Source of the DNA: Aureimonas altamirensis | GTDB taxonomy: Bacteria; Pseudomonadota; Alphaproteobacteria; Rhizobiales; Rhizobiaceae | Direction: 5' to 3' | Assembly (NCBI RefSeq): GCF_023702225.1 | Contig: NZ_JAMQCO010000011.1 | Location: 52,689-116,688, forward strand | DNA: 64,000 nucleotides | Shown: piece after piece, positions 27,768 through 36,286 of the stretch | Position numbering within the stretch: position 1 is the stretch's first letter | Layout: each line of letters starts with the position of its first letter | Notes under the pieces: model-generated | Databases searched by the model: none | What the model was told of the DNA's origin: nothing | Seen by the model: the letters and a program-made list of their open reading frames with translations, nothing else | Made by a program: the position numbers and the translations under genes

Positions 27768-28436
27768 GTGACAATCGCCATGACGGCACCGGCCGTCGCT
27801 GACAGCCGCTACGATACGATCCGGGGCGACATCGTCTTCGGCGTGCTGGAGCCCGGGCGCCGGCTGAAGCTGGACGAGCTCGTCGCGCTTTACGGCACCA
27901 GCGTCTCGACCCTCCGGGAGATCCTGCAACGCCTTGTCTCGGAGGGGTTCATCCGGTCCGAGAGCCAGCGCGGCTTCGAAGTCGCGGCCGTATCGGCCAG
28001 GCATCTGGCGGATGTCGCGGCGCTTCGCCTTCTGCTCGAGCGTCATGCACTGGAACGCTCATTCGCAAAAGGCGACCTCGAATGGGAGGGCGAAATCGTA
28101 TCGGCTCATCATAAGCTTGCCGTGATCGAACGGCGCATGATGGCGGGCGAGGCGGTGGAGCGGACGGTATGGAAGCATTACGACCGCTCTTTCCATTTGG
28201 CTCTCATCTCGGCCTGCGGCTCGCAGGAGCTCATCGACTCCTATGCCGGGGTCTACGATCATTACCTGCGCTACCAGATGGTGGCTTTCGTCTTCCGGGG
28301 GTCGGTCGCGTCCGGCGAGCACAGGGAGTTGATGGAAGCCGCGTTGGCGCGCGACGCCGGGCGCGGCGTCGCCCTGATCGAACGCCACGTGGATGGTTGC
28401 GTCGCCCATACGCTGGGCCTGGGGGTGCTGCGGTGA
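27768..28436 (+). CDS. GntR-family regulator with FCD domain
   Basis: This 222-residue regulator has a winged helix at about 12-75 (YDTIRGDIVFGVLEPGRRL, STLREILQRLVSEGFI) and a helical FCD ligand domain. Its metal-site pattern is visible as DRSFHLALISACGS and later HRELMEAAL and ERHVDGCV. The GTG at 27768 follows AGGGAG at good distance; an ATG at 27780 is the alternative. It is divergent from the quinate-protocatechuate operon and probably represses it until an intermediate binds. Confidence 0.9.
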   Translation: MTIAMTAPAVADSRYDTIRGDIVFGVLEPGRRLKLDELVALYGTSVSTLREILQRLVSEGFIRSESQRGFEVAAVSARHLADVAALRLLLERHALERSFAKGDLEWEGEIVSAHHKLAVIERRMMAGEAVERTVWKHYDRSFHLALISACGSQELIDSYAGVYDHYLRYQMVAFVFRGSVASGEHRELMEAALARDAGRGVALIERHVDGCVAHTLGLGVLR

Positions 28437-29098
28437 ACATGGCTTCCGGCGGGGTGCCCAAACCCCTTTACGACCGACTGCGCGACGACATCATACGCGG
28501 CGTCCTCGCCCCCGGCGAGCGCCTTCGGCTCGATGCGCTGAAGGACAGGTACGGGGTCGGCACCGGCCATCTGCGCGAGGTTCTCGGCCGCCTGGCCTCC
28601 CAGCGTTTCGTCGTCGCGGAAGGCCAGCGCGGATTCGAGGTGGCGGCCGTATCCATCGCCAATCTTCACGAGATCGCCGACCTGCGCCTGCTGCTGGAAT
28701 GCAGCGCCATCGAGCAATCCTTCACCAATGGCGATACCGCCTGGGAAAGCCGCGTCGTGGCCGCCCATCACATGCTTGCCCGCACCGAGGACGCCGTGGC
28801 CGACGGACAGGACGACAGTGTCTACCTTTGGAAGCAGCGTGACTGGGAGTTCCATCAGGCGCTGATCTCGGCCTGCGCATCGCGGATCCTGCAGGACACT
28901 CATGCCCTCGTTTTCGACAAGTATCTTCGCTACCAGATGATCGCGCTCAGCTTCCGCGGCGATGTCGCCGCCGCCGAGCACCGGGAGATGCTGGACTGCG
29001 CGCTCGAGCGCGACTGGCGGCGCGCCTGCGATATCCTGCAGGTCCACGTTCGCGGCGGTGTCGCCCATGCCCTCGGAACCGGGACGATAAGCGCATGA
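28433..29098 (+). CDS. GntR-family regulator with FCD domain, paralogue of its neighbour
   Basis: This protein of 221 residues begins at a GTG overlapping the previous stop (GTGA at 28433-28436); ATG 28439 is an alternative. Winged helix and FCD domain align along their length with the upstream regulator: QRGFEVAAVSIANLHEIADL against QRGFEVAAVSARHLADVAAL. The FCD metal pattern (DWEFHQALISACAS, HREMLDCAL, VHVRGGVAHAL) is kept. Tandem duplication followed by divergence is likely. Its stop overlaps the aroE-like gene, so all three are co-translated. Confidence 0.9.
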   Translation: MNMASGGVPKPLYDRLRDDIIRGVLAPGERLRLDALKDRYGVGTGHLREVLGRLASQRFVVAEGQRGFEVAAVSIANLHEIADLRLLLECSAIEQSFTNGDTAWESRVVAAHHMLARTEDAVADGQDDSVYLWKQRDWEFHQALISACASRILQDTHALVFDKYLRYQMIALSFRGDVAAAEHREMLDCALERDWRRACDILQVHVRGGVAHALGTGTISA

Positions 29099-29970
29099 GC
29101 GCAACCGAAAGACGCCGGGTCAGGGTCGGACTGATCGGAACCGGCATCGGCGGCTCCCTCTCTCCGGCGATGCACGAAGCCGCAGGCGCCGCCAACGGCC
29201 TCGACTACAGCTACGAGCGCTTCGACCTCGCCGGCGCGGCAGACCCGGACGCGGCATTGAAGGCGTCGCTGGATGAAGCGGAGGGGCGCGGCTTCGCGGG
29301 CGTCAACGTCACCCACCCGTTCAAGCAGGCGGTGATCGACCATCTCCATGCGTTGTCACCCGAAGCCCAGGCATTGGGCGCGGTCAACACCGTCGTCTTC
29401 GGCCATGGCCGGCGCACCGGACACAACACCGACTGCACGGGCTTCGCACGCGGCTTTTCCGGGCAACTGTCGGACGCGGCGCTGCACGAGGTGGTGCAAC
29501 TGGGCGCAGGCGGCGCAGGCCTGGCCGTCGCGCACGCGTTGCTGACGCTCGGCACCGAACGTCTGACCCTGGTGGACCGTCAGCCGACACGCAGCGCCGC
29601 CGCCGGGCGCGCACTTGCAGAACGCTTCGGCAAAAGCCGGATCCAGGTTGCGGACGACCCCGCCGAAGCGCTCGCCACGGCCGACGGCCTGGTCAACGCC
29701 ACACCCGTGGGCATGGCCGCCTATCCCGGCATTCCGCTTCGACAGGAGCTGCTGAGGCCGAGCCTGTGGGTAGCCGATGTCGTCTATGTTCCGCTCGATA
29801 CGGAACTGCTCCAGGCCGCCCGCGCCATGGGATGCCGGGTCTGCGACGGAGGCGGAATGGCCGTCTTCCAGGCGGTCGAGGCTTTCGAGCTGTTCACTGC
29901 GATCGCTCCCGATAGCCGCCGGATGCAGGCGCATTTTGCCGAGCTGACCGGAAATGTGCCCGCCACTTGA
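29095..29970 (+). CDS. Quinate/shikimate dehydrogenase (AroE/YdiB family)
   Basis: This 291-residue enzyme oxidises quinate or shikimate to the 3-dehydro compound. Substrate-binding serines are in GGSLSPAMHE; catalytic Lys is in VTHPFKQAV and Asp in HNTDCTGF. The cofactor domain has QLGAGGAGLAVAHAL, and the second strand ends LVDRQPTR. The acidic residue there is typical of NAD-preferring quinate/shikimate dehydrogenases rather than NADPH-specific biosynthetic AroE. Coupled to two GntR regulators and opposite the qui-pca operon, it supplies the first catabolic step. Confidence 0.88.
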   Translation: MSATERRRVRVGLIGTGIGGSLSPAMHEAAGAANGLDYSYERFDLAGAADPDAALKASLDEAEGRGFAGVNVTHPFKQAVIDHLHALSPEAQALGAVNTVVFGHGRRTGHNTDCTGFARGFSGQLSDAALHEVVQLGAGGAGLAVAHALLTLGTERLTLVDRQPTRSAAAGRALAERFGKSRIQVADDPAEALATADGLVNATPVGMAAYPGIPLRQELLRPSLWVADVVYVPLDTELLQAARAMGCRVCDGGGMAVFQAVEAFELFTAIAPDSRRMQAHFAELTGNVPAT

Positions 29971-30012
29971 AACCTACTGATGGTAGCTTACTTAAGCTAC
30001 CAATCGTAGGTT
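29971..30012. promoter_or_regulatory. 42-base nested palindrome (tandem operator) upstream of the 30039 gene
   Basis: Immediately after the dehydrogenase stop, outer arms AACCTAC (29971-29977) and GTAGGTT (30006-30012) and inner arms GGTAGCTTA (29982-29990) and TAAGCTACC (29993-30001) are exact inverted repeats about one centre. The same stretch can be read as two copies of CTAC-N5-GTAG (29974-29986 and 29997-30009), 23 bases apart. It lies 27 bases before the ATG at 30039. A TetR gene is in the same transcription unit, so this is probably its autoregulatory operator. It could also act as a hairpin, but no T run follows. Confidence 0.7.
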
Positions 30013-30038
30013 ATTTCGGCAGGCAGAGGTTCCATATC

Positions 30039-31049
30039 ATGACGCATTACCCGATTCTTCTCATGGGCGGCTCCGGCGCCATCGGCAGACTGACGGCGCA
30101 GGCGCTGCGTGCGTCCCATCCCGAAGCTCCATTGCTGATCGGCGGGCGCGATTCCGGGAAAAGCCAAGCGACGGCGCATGAACTCGGCAATGCGCAGGGC
30201 GTGGCGATCGACTCCCGTGCCGAGGATCTCGGCCTCGGCGAACGGAAGATCGGCGCGGTCGCGGTGTTCTATTCGGACGAGCGGCTCGCCGGCTTGTCTT
30301 ACGCGCATGCGCGCGGCATTCCCCATCTCGGCATCTCGTCCGGCATCTATGAGATCGCGCCCGAGGTCGCGACCTACATGAACGCGCCGCAGGCTGCCGC
30401 CATCGTGCTCGGCTACGAATGGCTCGTCGGGGCGACCACCATCGCCACGCTTGCCTGCGCCAGGCGCTTCGCGCGGGTCGACACCATCTCGATCGGCGCC
30501 CTCGTCGACGAGGAGGATGGCGGCGGCCCGGCGGTGGCGGAGGATTTCGAGCGTCTCGCCCGTATGATGCCGGCCGCGCTGACGCGGCGGGACGGCGCCT
30601 ATATCTGGCGCAGCGGCGACGAGGCCCGATCCCGGTTCCATGCGATCGACGGCACGGCCGTCGAAGCGACGGGCTTCTCGTCCATCGACGTCGCCGGCCT
30701 TGCGACCGCGACCGGAGCGCGGAACGTCAGCTTCGACCTGGCAAAGGGGGTGAGCTCCTCGCGCCGACGCGGCGATGCCAGATCCACCGAGATCATCATC
30801 GAGCTGGAGGGTCGGGACACGCGCGGAAACCCGCTTCGAACCCGACATGGCGTGTTTCATCCGGGGGGCGCCGCGCCGCTGACGGCGCTGGGTACGTCCA
30901 TGATCCTGGAGCGGCTGGCCGGCCTCGACGGCCAGGCGCCGGCCGCGCCCGGGCTCTATTTCCCGTACCAGTTGCTCGACGAAGACGTCTATCTGAAGCG
31001 GCTGAACGACGCCGGCGGCCGGATCGTCGAACTCGAGCCCATCGCATGA
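30039..31049 (+). CDS. NAD(P)-binding oxidoreductase, saccharopine dehydrogenase-like
   Basis: This 336-residue protein starts with a Rossmann fold (ILLMGGSGAIGRLTAQALRA, residues 6-25) followed by LLIGGRDSGKS. This is the arrangement of saccharopine-dehydrogenase-like NAD(P)-binding proteins. The ATG at 30039 follows AGAGGT; an upstream in-frame start would run through the palindrome. No catalytic assignment is possible from the remaining sequence. It shares a unit with a TetR regulator and lies under the palindromic operator, so it is likely induced by a small molecule. Confidence 0.7.
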   Translation: MTHYPILLMGGSGAIGRLTAQALRASHPEAPLLIGGRDSGKSQATAHELGNAQGVAIDSRAEDLGLGERKIGAVAVFYSDERLAGLSYAHARGIPHLGISSGIYEIAPEVATYMNAPQAAAIVLGYEWLVGATTIATLACARRFARVDTISIGALVDEEDGGGPAVAEDFERLARMMPAALTRRDGAYIWRSGDEARSRFHAIDGTAVEATGFSSIDVAGLATATGARNVSFDLAKGVSSSRRRGDARSTEIIIELEGRDTRGNPLRTRHGVFHPGGAAPLTALGTSMILERLAGLDGQAPAAPGLYFPYQLLDEDVYLKRLNDAGGRIVELEPIA

Positions 31050-31060
31050 CGGAGATCGCC

Positions 31061-31627
31061 ATGAAGCGCCTGCCGAAGGAAGCCCGCCGTCGGCAGTTGC
31101 TTGAAACCGCGCTCGTCATCGTGCAGACGGAAGGGGCCGACACTTTGACGCTGGGGCATCTGGCGGAACGCTCGGGTGTTTCCAAACCGGTCGTCTACGA
31201 TCATTTCGGCACGCGTTCGCACCTTCTGATCGCGCTCTATCGCATGATCGATACCGAACGGGTGGCGTCCTTCCAGGCATCGATGTCGGGTGGTACGCGC
31301 ACGCGGTTGGAAACCGTGCAGGCCTTGGCCAGGGCCTACATACTCTGCGCCGGAAACGTGACCGACGCGTTCCACGCCGTCGGCGCGGCCCTTGCCGGCA
31401 GCGACGAGAAGGCGGAGGTTTTCCAGGAACTGCTCGGCAACTGCGTCCGCATGTTCGTCGCTGTGCTGAAACCCCATACGACGCTGGATGCCGAAGAGCT
31501 CGAGCGTCGGTGCATAGGCCTCGTCGGCGCCGGGGAGGCCCTGGCTGGAGCGATGGTGCAAGGGCGATGCGACGAGAGCAAGGCCATTTCAGGCTTCGCG
31601 GCATTGATCGGCGGAGCCCTGGAATGA
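31061..31627 (+). CDS. TetR-family transcriptional regulator
   Basis: This 188-residue protein has a TetR helix-turn-helix in residues about 8-55: RRRQLLETALVIVQTEGADT, then LAERSGVSKPVVYDHFGTRS. A helical ligand domain follows. ATG 31061 was chosen because GGAG stands six bases before it; an ATG at 31046 overlapping the previous stop (ATGA) is possible. It probably binds the palindrome at 29971-30012 and regulates its own transcript. Its stop abuts the convergent GGDEF/EAL gene with no gap. Confidence 0.88.
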   Translation: MKRLPKEARRRQLLETALVIVQTEGADTLTLGHLAERSGVSKPVVYDHFGTRSHLLIALYRMIDTERVASFQASMSGGTRTRLETVQALARAYILCAGNVTDAFHAVGAALAGSDEKAEVFQELLGNCVRMFVAVLKPHTTLDAEELERRCIGLVGAGEALAGAMVQGRCDESKAISGFAALIGGALE

Positions 31628-33298
31628 TCAGCCCGAGCCGGTCAACGGTTCCGGCCGGCCGATGAAATAGCCCTGGGCATAGTCGCAGCCCTCCGCGCGC
31701 AGGAAACCCAGCTGCTGCTCGGTTTCCACCCCCTCCGCCAGCACCTTCAGCCCGACGGCCCGCGCCATCGCCAGGATACCCCGGACGAATGCCCCCGCGC
31801 GCATGTCGACGCCCAGATCCTGCAGGAGGCTCCTGTCCAGCTTGATCACATCGAGGGGTAGCGCCCGCAGCGCATCGAAGGTGGAGTAGCCGGCGCCGAA
31901 ATCGTCGAGGGCAAAGCTGACCCCGATGTCCTTCAGCCTGCGACAGTTCTTCGACGCGACGGCGATATCCTGGATCGTCATCGATTCGGTGATCTCGAGC
32001 TCGAGCCGGCCGGGCTCGATCCGCTCCCGCTCGATGATGCGCTCGACAAGGTCCGGAAACTGCGGATCCTGTACCTCGCGCGCCGAAAGATTTACGGCGA
32101 CCCTCGCCATATCCGTGCGGTGCGCATCGCGGCAGGCCTGCCGCAGGACCCAGGCTCCGATCCTGGCGATCTCTCCGTTCTCCTCGGCGATCGGGATGAA
32201 GGTCGCCGGCGAGATCATGCCGAATGTCGGGTGGTTCCAGCGCAGCAGCGCCTCGCAGGCCCGATGCCCCCCGCTCTTCAGATCGAGTTGCTTCTGGTAA
32301 TGCAGGACGAACTGGCCGCGCCCGACCCCCATGCGCAAGTCGAGGCCCAGCGTACGCCGGCGCCGCGCCACCTGGTCCATCTCCGCCTCATAGATCCTGA
32401 CGCGCGTCTTGGTGGCGCTCTTGGCGCGGTACATCGCAAGATCGGCATTGCTGATCAGGCTTTCCCTGTTGTCGGCATGGGTCGGATACAGCGCGATCCC
32501 GAAGCTTGCGGAGGGGTTTATGCGGCCATGAGGCAGGGTGACCGGGCTCGATATGGCGGTCTGTAGCCTGCGCACGAAGTCCTGCGCTTCTTCGCAGGAG
32601 CGACAAGGCGTAAAACCGACGAACTCGTCGCCGCCATAACGCGCGACGAGTTCCCCTTCCCGGAGGCATTGGCCGATGCGGAATGCGATCGCACTCAGCA
32701 GCATGTCGCCGGCATCATGGCCCTGCAGGTCGTTGATGACCTTGAACCCGTCGAGATCGAAGGTCACGACCGCGACCAGGCCGCCATCGCCCTGCGCCCG
32801 GGTCAGCGCATCGTCTAGGCACGCGGCAAGCGCCAGCCGGTTGGGCAGGCCGGTCAGGACGTCGTGTCGCGCAAGATGCGCCAGTTGCTGCATGACGCGG
32901 TTGTGCTCCGTCCGGTCCCGCGTGATCTTGGCGAAGCCGACATGCCGGCGTCTGGCGTCGAAGACCGGCGTGATGACGACATCGGCCCAGAACTCGGTGC
33001 CGTCCTTGCGCACTCGCCATCCGAAGGCCTCGAACCGGCCATCCACCAAGGCTGCGCGCAGGGCCGTCTCCGGCACGCCTGCCTGGCGGTCCTCGTCGCG
33101 ATAGAAGATCGAGAAGTGCCGGCCAAGTATCTCGCCCGAACGATAGCCCTTGGCGCGCTCCGCACCTGTGTTCCAGCTGACGATCGTCCCGTCCGGACTG
33201 AGCATGTAGATGGCGTAGTCCGTGATGCCCTCGACGAGCAGCCGGAATTGCCTGTCCTGGCGCTCGATCACCGGCATCATTCCGCTCGACGGTTCCAT
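31628..33298 (-). CDS. PAS-GGDEF-EAL cyclic-di-GMP signalling protein
   Basis: This 556-residue protein has an N-terminal PAS sensor (about 15-135, LLVEGITDYAIYMLSPDGTI), a GGDEF domain (about 140-300, active site YGGDEF intact) and an EAL domain (about 310-550). EAL catalytic elements are present: CEALLRWNHP, NLSAREVQD, LEITESM, DDFGAGYSTF, IKLDRSL and AEGVETEQQL. Both synthesis and breakdown of cyclic-di-GMP are therefore possible. No membrane segment is seen, so it is probably cytoplasmic. Divergent from kup across 221 bases. Confidence 0.92.
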   Translation of the reverse strand: MEPSSGMMPVIERQDRQFRLLVEGITDYAIYMLSPDGTIVSWNTGAERAKGYRSGEILGRHFSIFYRDEDRQAGVPETALRAALVDGRFEAFGWRVRKDGTEFWADVVITPVFDARRRHVGFAKITRDRTEHNRVMQQLAHLARHDVLTGLPNRLALAACLDDALTRAQGDGGLVAVVTFDLDGFKVINDLQGHDAGDMLLSAIAFRIGQCLREGELVARYGGDEFVGFTPCRSCEEAQDFVRRLQTAISSPVTLPHGRINPSASFGIALYPTHADNRESLISNADLAMYRAKSATKTRVRIYEAEMDQVARRRRTLGLDLRMGVGRGQFVLHYQKQLDLKSGGHRACEALLRWNHPTFGMISPATFIPIAEENGEIARIGAWVLRQACRDAHRTDMARVAVNLSAREVQDPQFPDLVERIIERERIEPGRLELEITESMTIQDIAVASKNCRRLKDIGVSFALDDFGAGYSTFDALRALPLDVIKLDRSLLQDLGVDMRAGAFVRGILAMARAVGLKVLAEGVETEQQLGFLRAEGCDYAQGYFIGRPEPLTGSG

Positions 33299-33519
33299 TC
33301 ATTGCCTACCAGACCGGGATGGCGGCCGGAAAATGGCTGGCAGCCTCCACGCATATCTGTCGTTTTCTGGAAGAGTTCCAATAAGCGCCGAAGCAGTCCG
33401 CCACGTTTGCGGCAACGTGTCGCAAAGGACTTCTTTTCATAATCTCGCCACAGGAGTATACGGGCCCGTTCCGGCGTCCGGGCCGCCATAGCAACCGTGC
33501 AGAAGGCGCATTCCTCCGA

Positions 33520-35424
33520 ATGAGCGAAGCCACCGTCGCGAAACCGCCGCGCGAGCATCCGCGCGCGCTGCGGAAGAAGAGCCTGATGGCCACGACCCTC
33601 GGCAGCATCGGGGTCGTCTACGGCGATATCGGCACGAGCCCCCTCTACGCCATGAAGGAATCTCTCCTGCATGTCGGCCATGCGCCGTCGCAGGCGGAAA
33701 TCCTGGGTATCGTCTCGCTGCTGGTCTGGTCCCTCATCTTCGTGGTGACGGTGAAATACGTCGTCCTCATCCTGCGTGCCGACAATGAGGGGGAAGGCGG
33801 CGCCCTCTCCCTGATGGCTTTGGCGCAAAAGGCGCTGGTCCGTCCGAGCCGCATCGTCATGGCCCTCGGCATGGTCGGCGCGGCGCTGTTTTACGGCGAC
33901 GCGATCCTGACGCCGGCCGTCTCCGTGCTGTCCGCGGTGGAGGGGCTCAAGGTCACGGTTCCGGCGCTCGATCCCTTCATCGTTCCGATTTCCATCGCCA
34001 TCATCATCGCGCTCTACTTCGTCCAGAGTTCCGGCACGGGCCGCGTCGCCGTATTCTTCGGACCCATCATGACGCTGTGGTTCGTCACCCTGGCGGCCAT
34101 TGGGCTGCTGCACATCGGCGACGCGCCGGCCATCCTGCAGGCGTTGAACCCACTGCATGCCCTGTGGTTCATGACGAGCCACGGCATCGTCGGCTTTACC
34201 GTTCTCGGCTCGGTCTTCCTGTCGGTCACCGGCGCCGAGGCGCTGTATGCGGATATGGGCCATTTCGGCAAGCGGCCGATCCGGCTGGCCTGGCTGTGGC
34301 TGGTCGGCCCTGCGCTGCTCATCAACTATCTCGGCCAGGGCGCCTTCGCCCTCAGCGATCCGACCGCCCTGCCCAACCTGTTCTTCCTGTCGGCGCCCGA
34401 ATGGGCGCGGCTGCCGCTCGTGCTGCTGGCCACGCTGGCCACGATCATCGCCGGGCAAGCCGTCATCACAGGCGCATTCTCCCTGTCGCAGCAGGCTATT
34501 CAGCTTGGGTTGCTGCCGCGACTGCAGATCGAGCACACCTCGGAAACCGAGCATGGTCAGATCTATGTTCCGACCGTCAACTGGCTCATGCTGGCGGGCG
34601 TCCTGGCGCTCATCCTCTTCTTCCAGGATTCATCGTCGCTGGCATCTGCCTACGGCATCGCCGTCACCGGCACGATGATCGTCACCAGCCTCCTGGCCAT
34701 CGTCGTTCTCGCCTATGGCTGGAAATGGGGTCTCGGCCTCGCGGTGGCGACGATGGTTCCGTTCCTCATCATCGATTCCGCCTTCCTTGCCGCCAATCTG
34801 CTCAAGCTCGCCGATGGCGGCTACCTGCCGCTGGTCGTCGGGGGGCTGATCGTGCTTCTGATGACCACATGGGTTCGCGGCACCAGCCTTCTGACGGAAA
34901 AGGCGCGGCGCGACAGCCTGCCGATGCACAGCTTCATCAAGAGCATGGCCGGCTCGACATCGGTTACGCGGGTGCCCGGCACCGCCATGTACCTGACCGG
35001 CACGCCGGAGATCGTGCCCACCGCGCTGCTGCACAATTTGAAGCACAATCGGGTCCTGCACGAGCACAACGTGATCGTGACGGTGAAGACGGCGAACTCG
35101 CCCTACGTCGCCGAGGCCGACCGGCTGGTCTATGAATGCCTGTCGCCCTCCTTCGAACGGATCACCCTGCATTACGGGTTCCTGGAAGAGCCGAACCTCG
35201 TTCATGCGATGATCCGGCTTCGGACGCTGGGCATGAAGTTCGACGTGATGTCGACGACCTTCTTCGTCGGAAGGCGGTCGATCCGCCTTGCGCAGAAAAG
35301 CGAGATGCCCCGGTGGCAGGGCAAGCTCTTCAAGAAGATGTCGCGCTATTCCTACGACGCGATCGACTATTTCCGTATTCCGGTCAACCGCGTAGTAGAG
35401 CTGGGCACCTACGTCACCCTGTGA
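33520..35424 (+). CDS. kup: Low-affinity potassium transporter Kup
   Basis: This 634-residue membrane protein imports potassium with protons. The N-terminal signature GVVYGDIGTSPLYAMKESL is diagnostic, followed by FVVTVKYVVLILRADNEGEG and about twelve hydrophobic segments up to residue about 440; the rest is a cytoplasmic tail. Length is usual. It appears to be a single gene, convergent with thiD, whose stop lies only six bases beyond. Confidence 0.95.
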   Translation: MSEATVAKPPREHPRALRKKSLMATTLGSIGVVYGDIGTSPLYAMKESLLHVGHAPSQAEILGIVSLLVWSLIFVVTVKYVVLILRADNEGEGGALSLMALAQKALVRPSRIVMALGMVGAALFYGDAILTPAVSVLSAVEGLKVTVPALDPFIVPISIAIIIALYFVQSSGTGRVAVFFGPIMTLWFVTLAAIGLLHIGDAPAILQALNPLHALWFMTSHGIVGFTVLGSVFLSVTGAEALYADMGHFGKRPIRLAWLWLVGPALLINYLGQGAFALSDPTALPNLFFLSAPEWARLPLVLLATLATIIAGQAVITGAFSLSQQAIQLGLLPRLQIEHTSETEHGQIYVPTVNWLMLAGVLALILFFQDSSSLASAYGIAVTGTMIVTSLLAIVVLAYGWKWGLGLAVATMVPFLIIDSAFLAANLLKLADGGYLPLVVGGLIVLLMTTWVRGTSLLTEKARRDSLPMHSFIKSMAGSTSVTRVPGTAMYLTGTPEIVPTALLHNLKHNRVLHEHNVIVTVKTANSPYVAEADRLVYECLSPSFERITLHYGFLEEPNLVHAMIRLRTLGMKFDVMSTTFFVGRRSIRLAQKSEMPRWQGKLFKKMSRYSYDAIDYFRIPVNRVVELGTYVTL

Positions 35425-35430
35425 CGGCAG

Positions 35431-36234
35431 TCAGGCGGGCCACCAGCGGTGGAAGTGATGGACCGGCCCGTGCCCCCTGCCGACCCCGAGCCCCTCGGCG
35501 GCCGCCAGCGCGGCATGCAGATAGGCTTTCGCCGAGGCCGTCGCCTCGACCAGGCTCTCGCCCCTGGCGCGGCCCGCGGCGATCGCCGCCGACAAGGTGC
35601 ACCCCGTGCCATGGTCGTTGGTGGTGTGGAGCCTCGGCGTCGTCAGCGCCAGCGGCTCGCTGCCCGGCCGGAACAACATGTCCCGGCACTCGGCGCCCTT
35701 GCCGTGGCCGCCCTTGATCAACACCGCCCCGGCGCCCATCGCCAGGATGCCGTCCGCCTGACGCGCCAGTTCCTCGTCGTCCCCTGCCGGCTCGCGGCCC
35801 GTCAGGAGTGCCGCCTCCGGAAGATTGGGCGTGACGATCTCGGCCAGCGGCAGCAACATGCGCTTCAGGCTGTCGACAGCGCCCGGCTCCAGCAGGGTGT
35901 CGCCCGACGTTGCGACCATCACGGGGTCCAGCACCGCACGCCGCCCATGTGCAGCCAGGCGGTCGGCGATCGCCTCCGCCGTCGCGGCGGAAGAGACCAT
36001 GCCGATCTTGATCGCGCCGACATCCATGTCGGCCAGGACGGCATCTATCTGGGCCGCCACGATGGCGGGCGACAGCGTCTCGATCGCCATCACACCCTGC
36101 GTGTTCTGCGCCGTCACCGCCGTCAGCACGCTCGTGCCGAAGACGCCGAGCGCCGAGAAGGTCTTCAGGTCGGCCTGGATACCGGCGCCGCCGCCGGAAT
36201 CGGAGCCTGCGATGGTCATGGCGATGATAGTCAT
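35431..36234 (-). CDS. thiD: Hydroxymethylpyrimidine/phosphomethylpyrimidine kinase
   Basis: This 267-residue ribokinase-fold enzyme phosphorylates HMP and HMP-P in thiamine synthesis. The N-terminal motif AGSDSGGGAGIQADLKTF and C-terminal anion-hole motif NDHGTGCTLSAAIAA are complete. The ATG at 36234 was used because the ribokinase fold starts at once (MTIIAMTIAGSDS); the longer frame upstream is not family-like. No thiamine riboswitch was recognised upstream, and the adjacent genes are unrelated. Confidence 0.94.
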   Translation of the reverse strand: MTIIAMTIAGSDSGGGAGIQADLKTFSALGVFGTSVLTAVTAQNTQGVMAIETLSPAIVAAQIDAVLADMDVGAIKIGMVSSAATAEAIADRLAAHGRRAVLDPVMVATSGDTLLEPGAVDSLKRMLLPLAEIVTPNLPEAALLTGREPAGDDEELARQADGILAMGAGAVLIKGGHGKGAECRDMLFRPGSEPLALTTPRLHTTNDHGTGCTLSAAIAAGRARGESLVEATASAKAYLHAALAAAEGLGVGRGHGPVHHFHRWWPA

Positions 36235-36286
36235 TCGGCCTCCCGCGATACTCGAACGCCGTGGATGGCGGGGCCGCCCACGCCTG

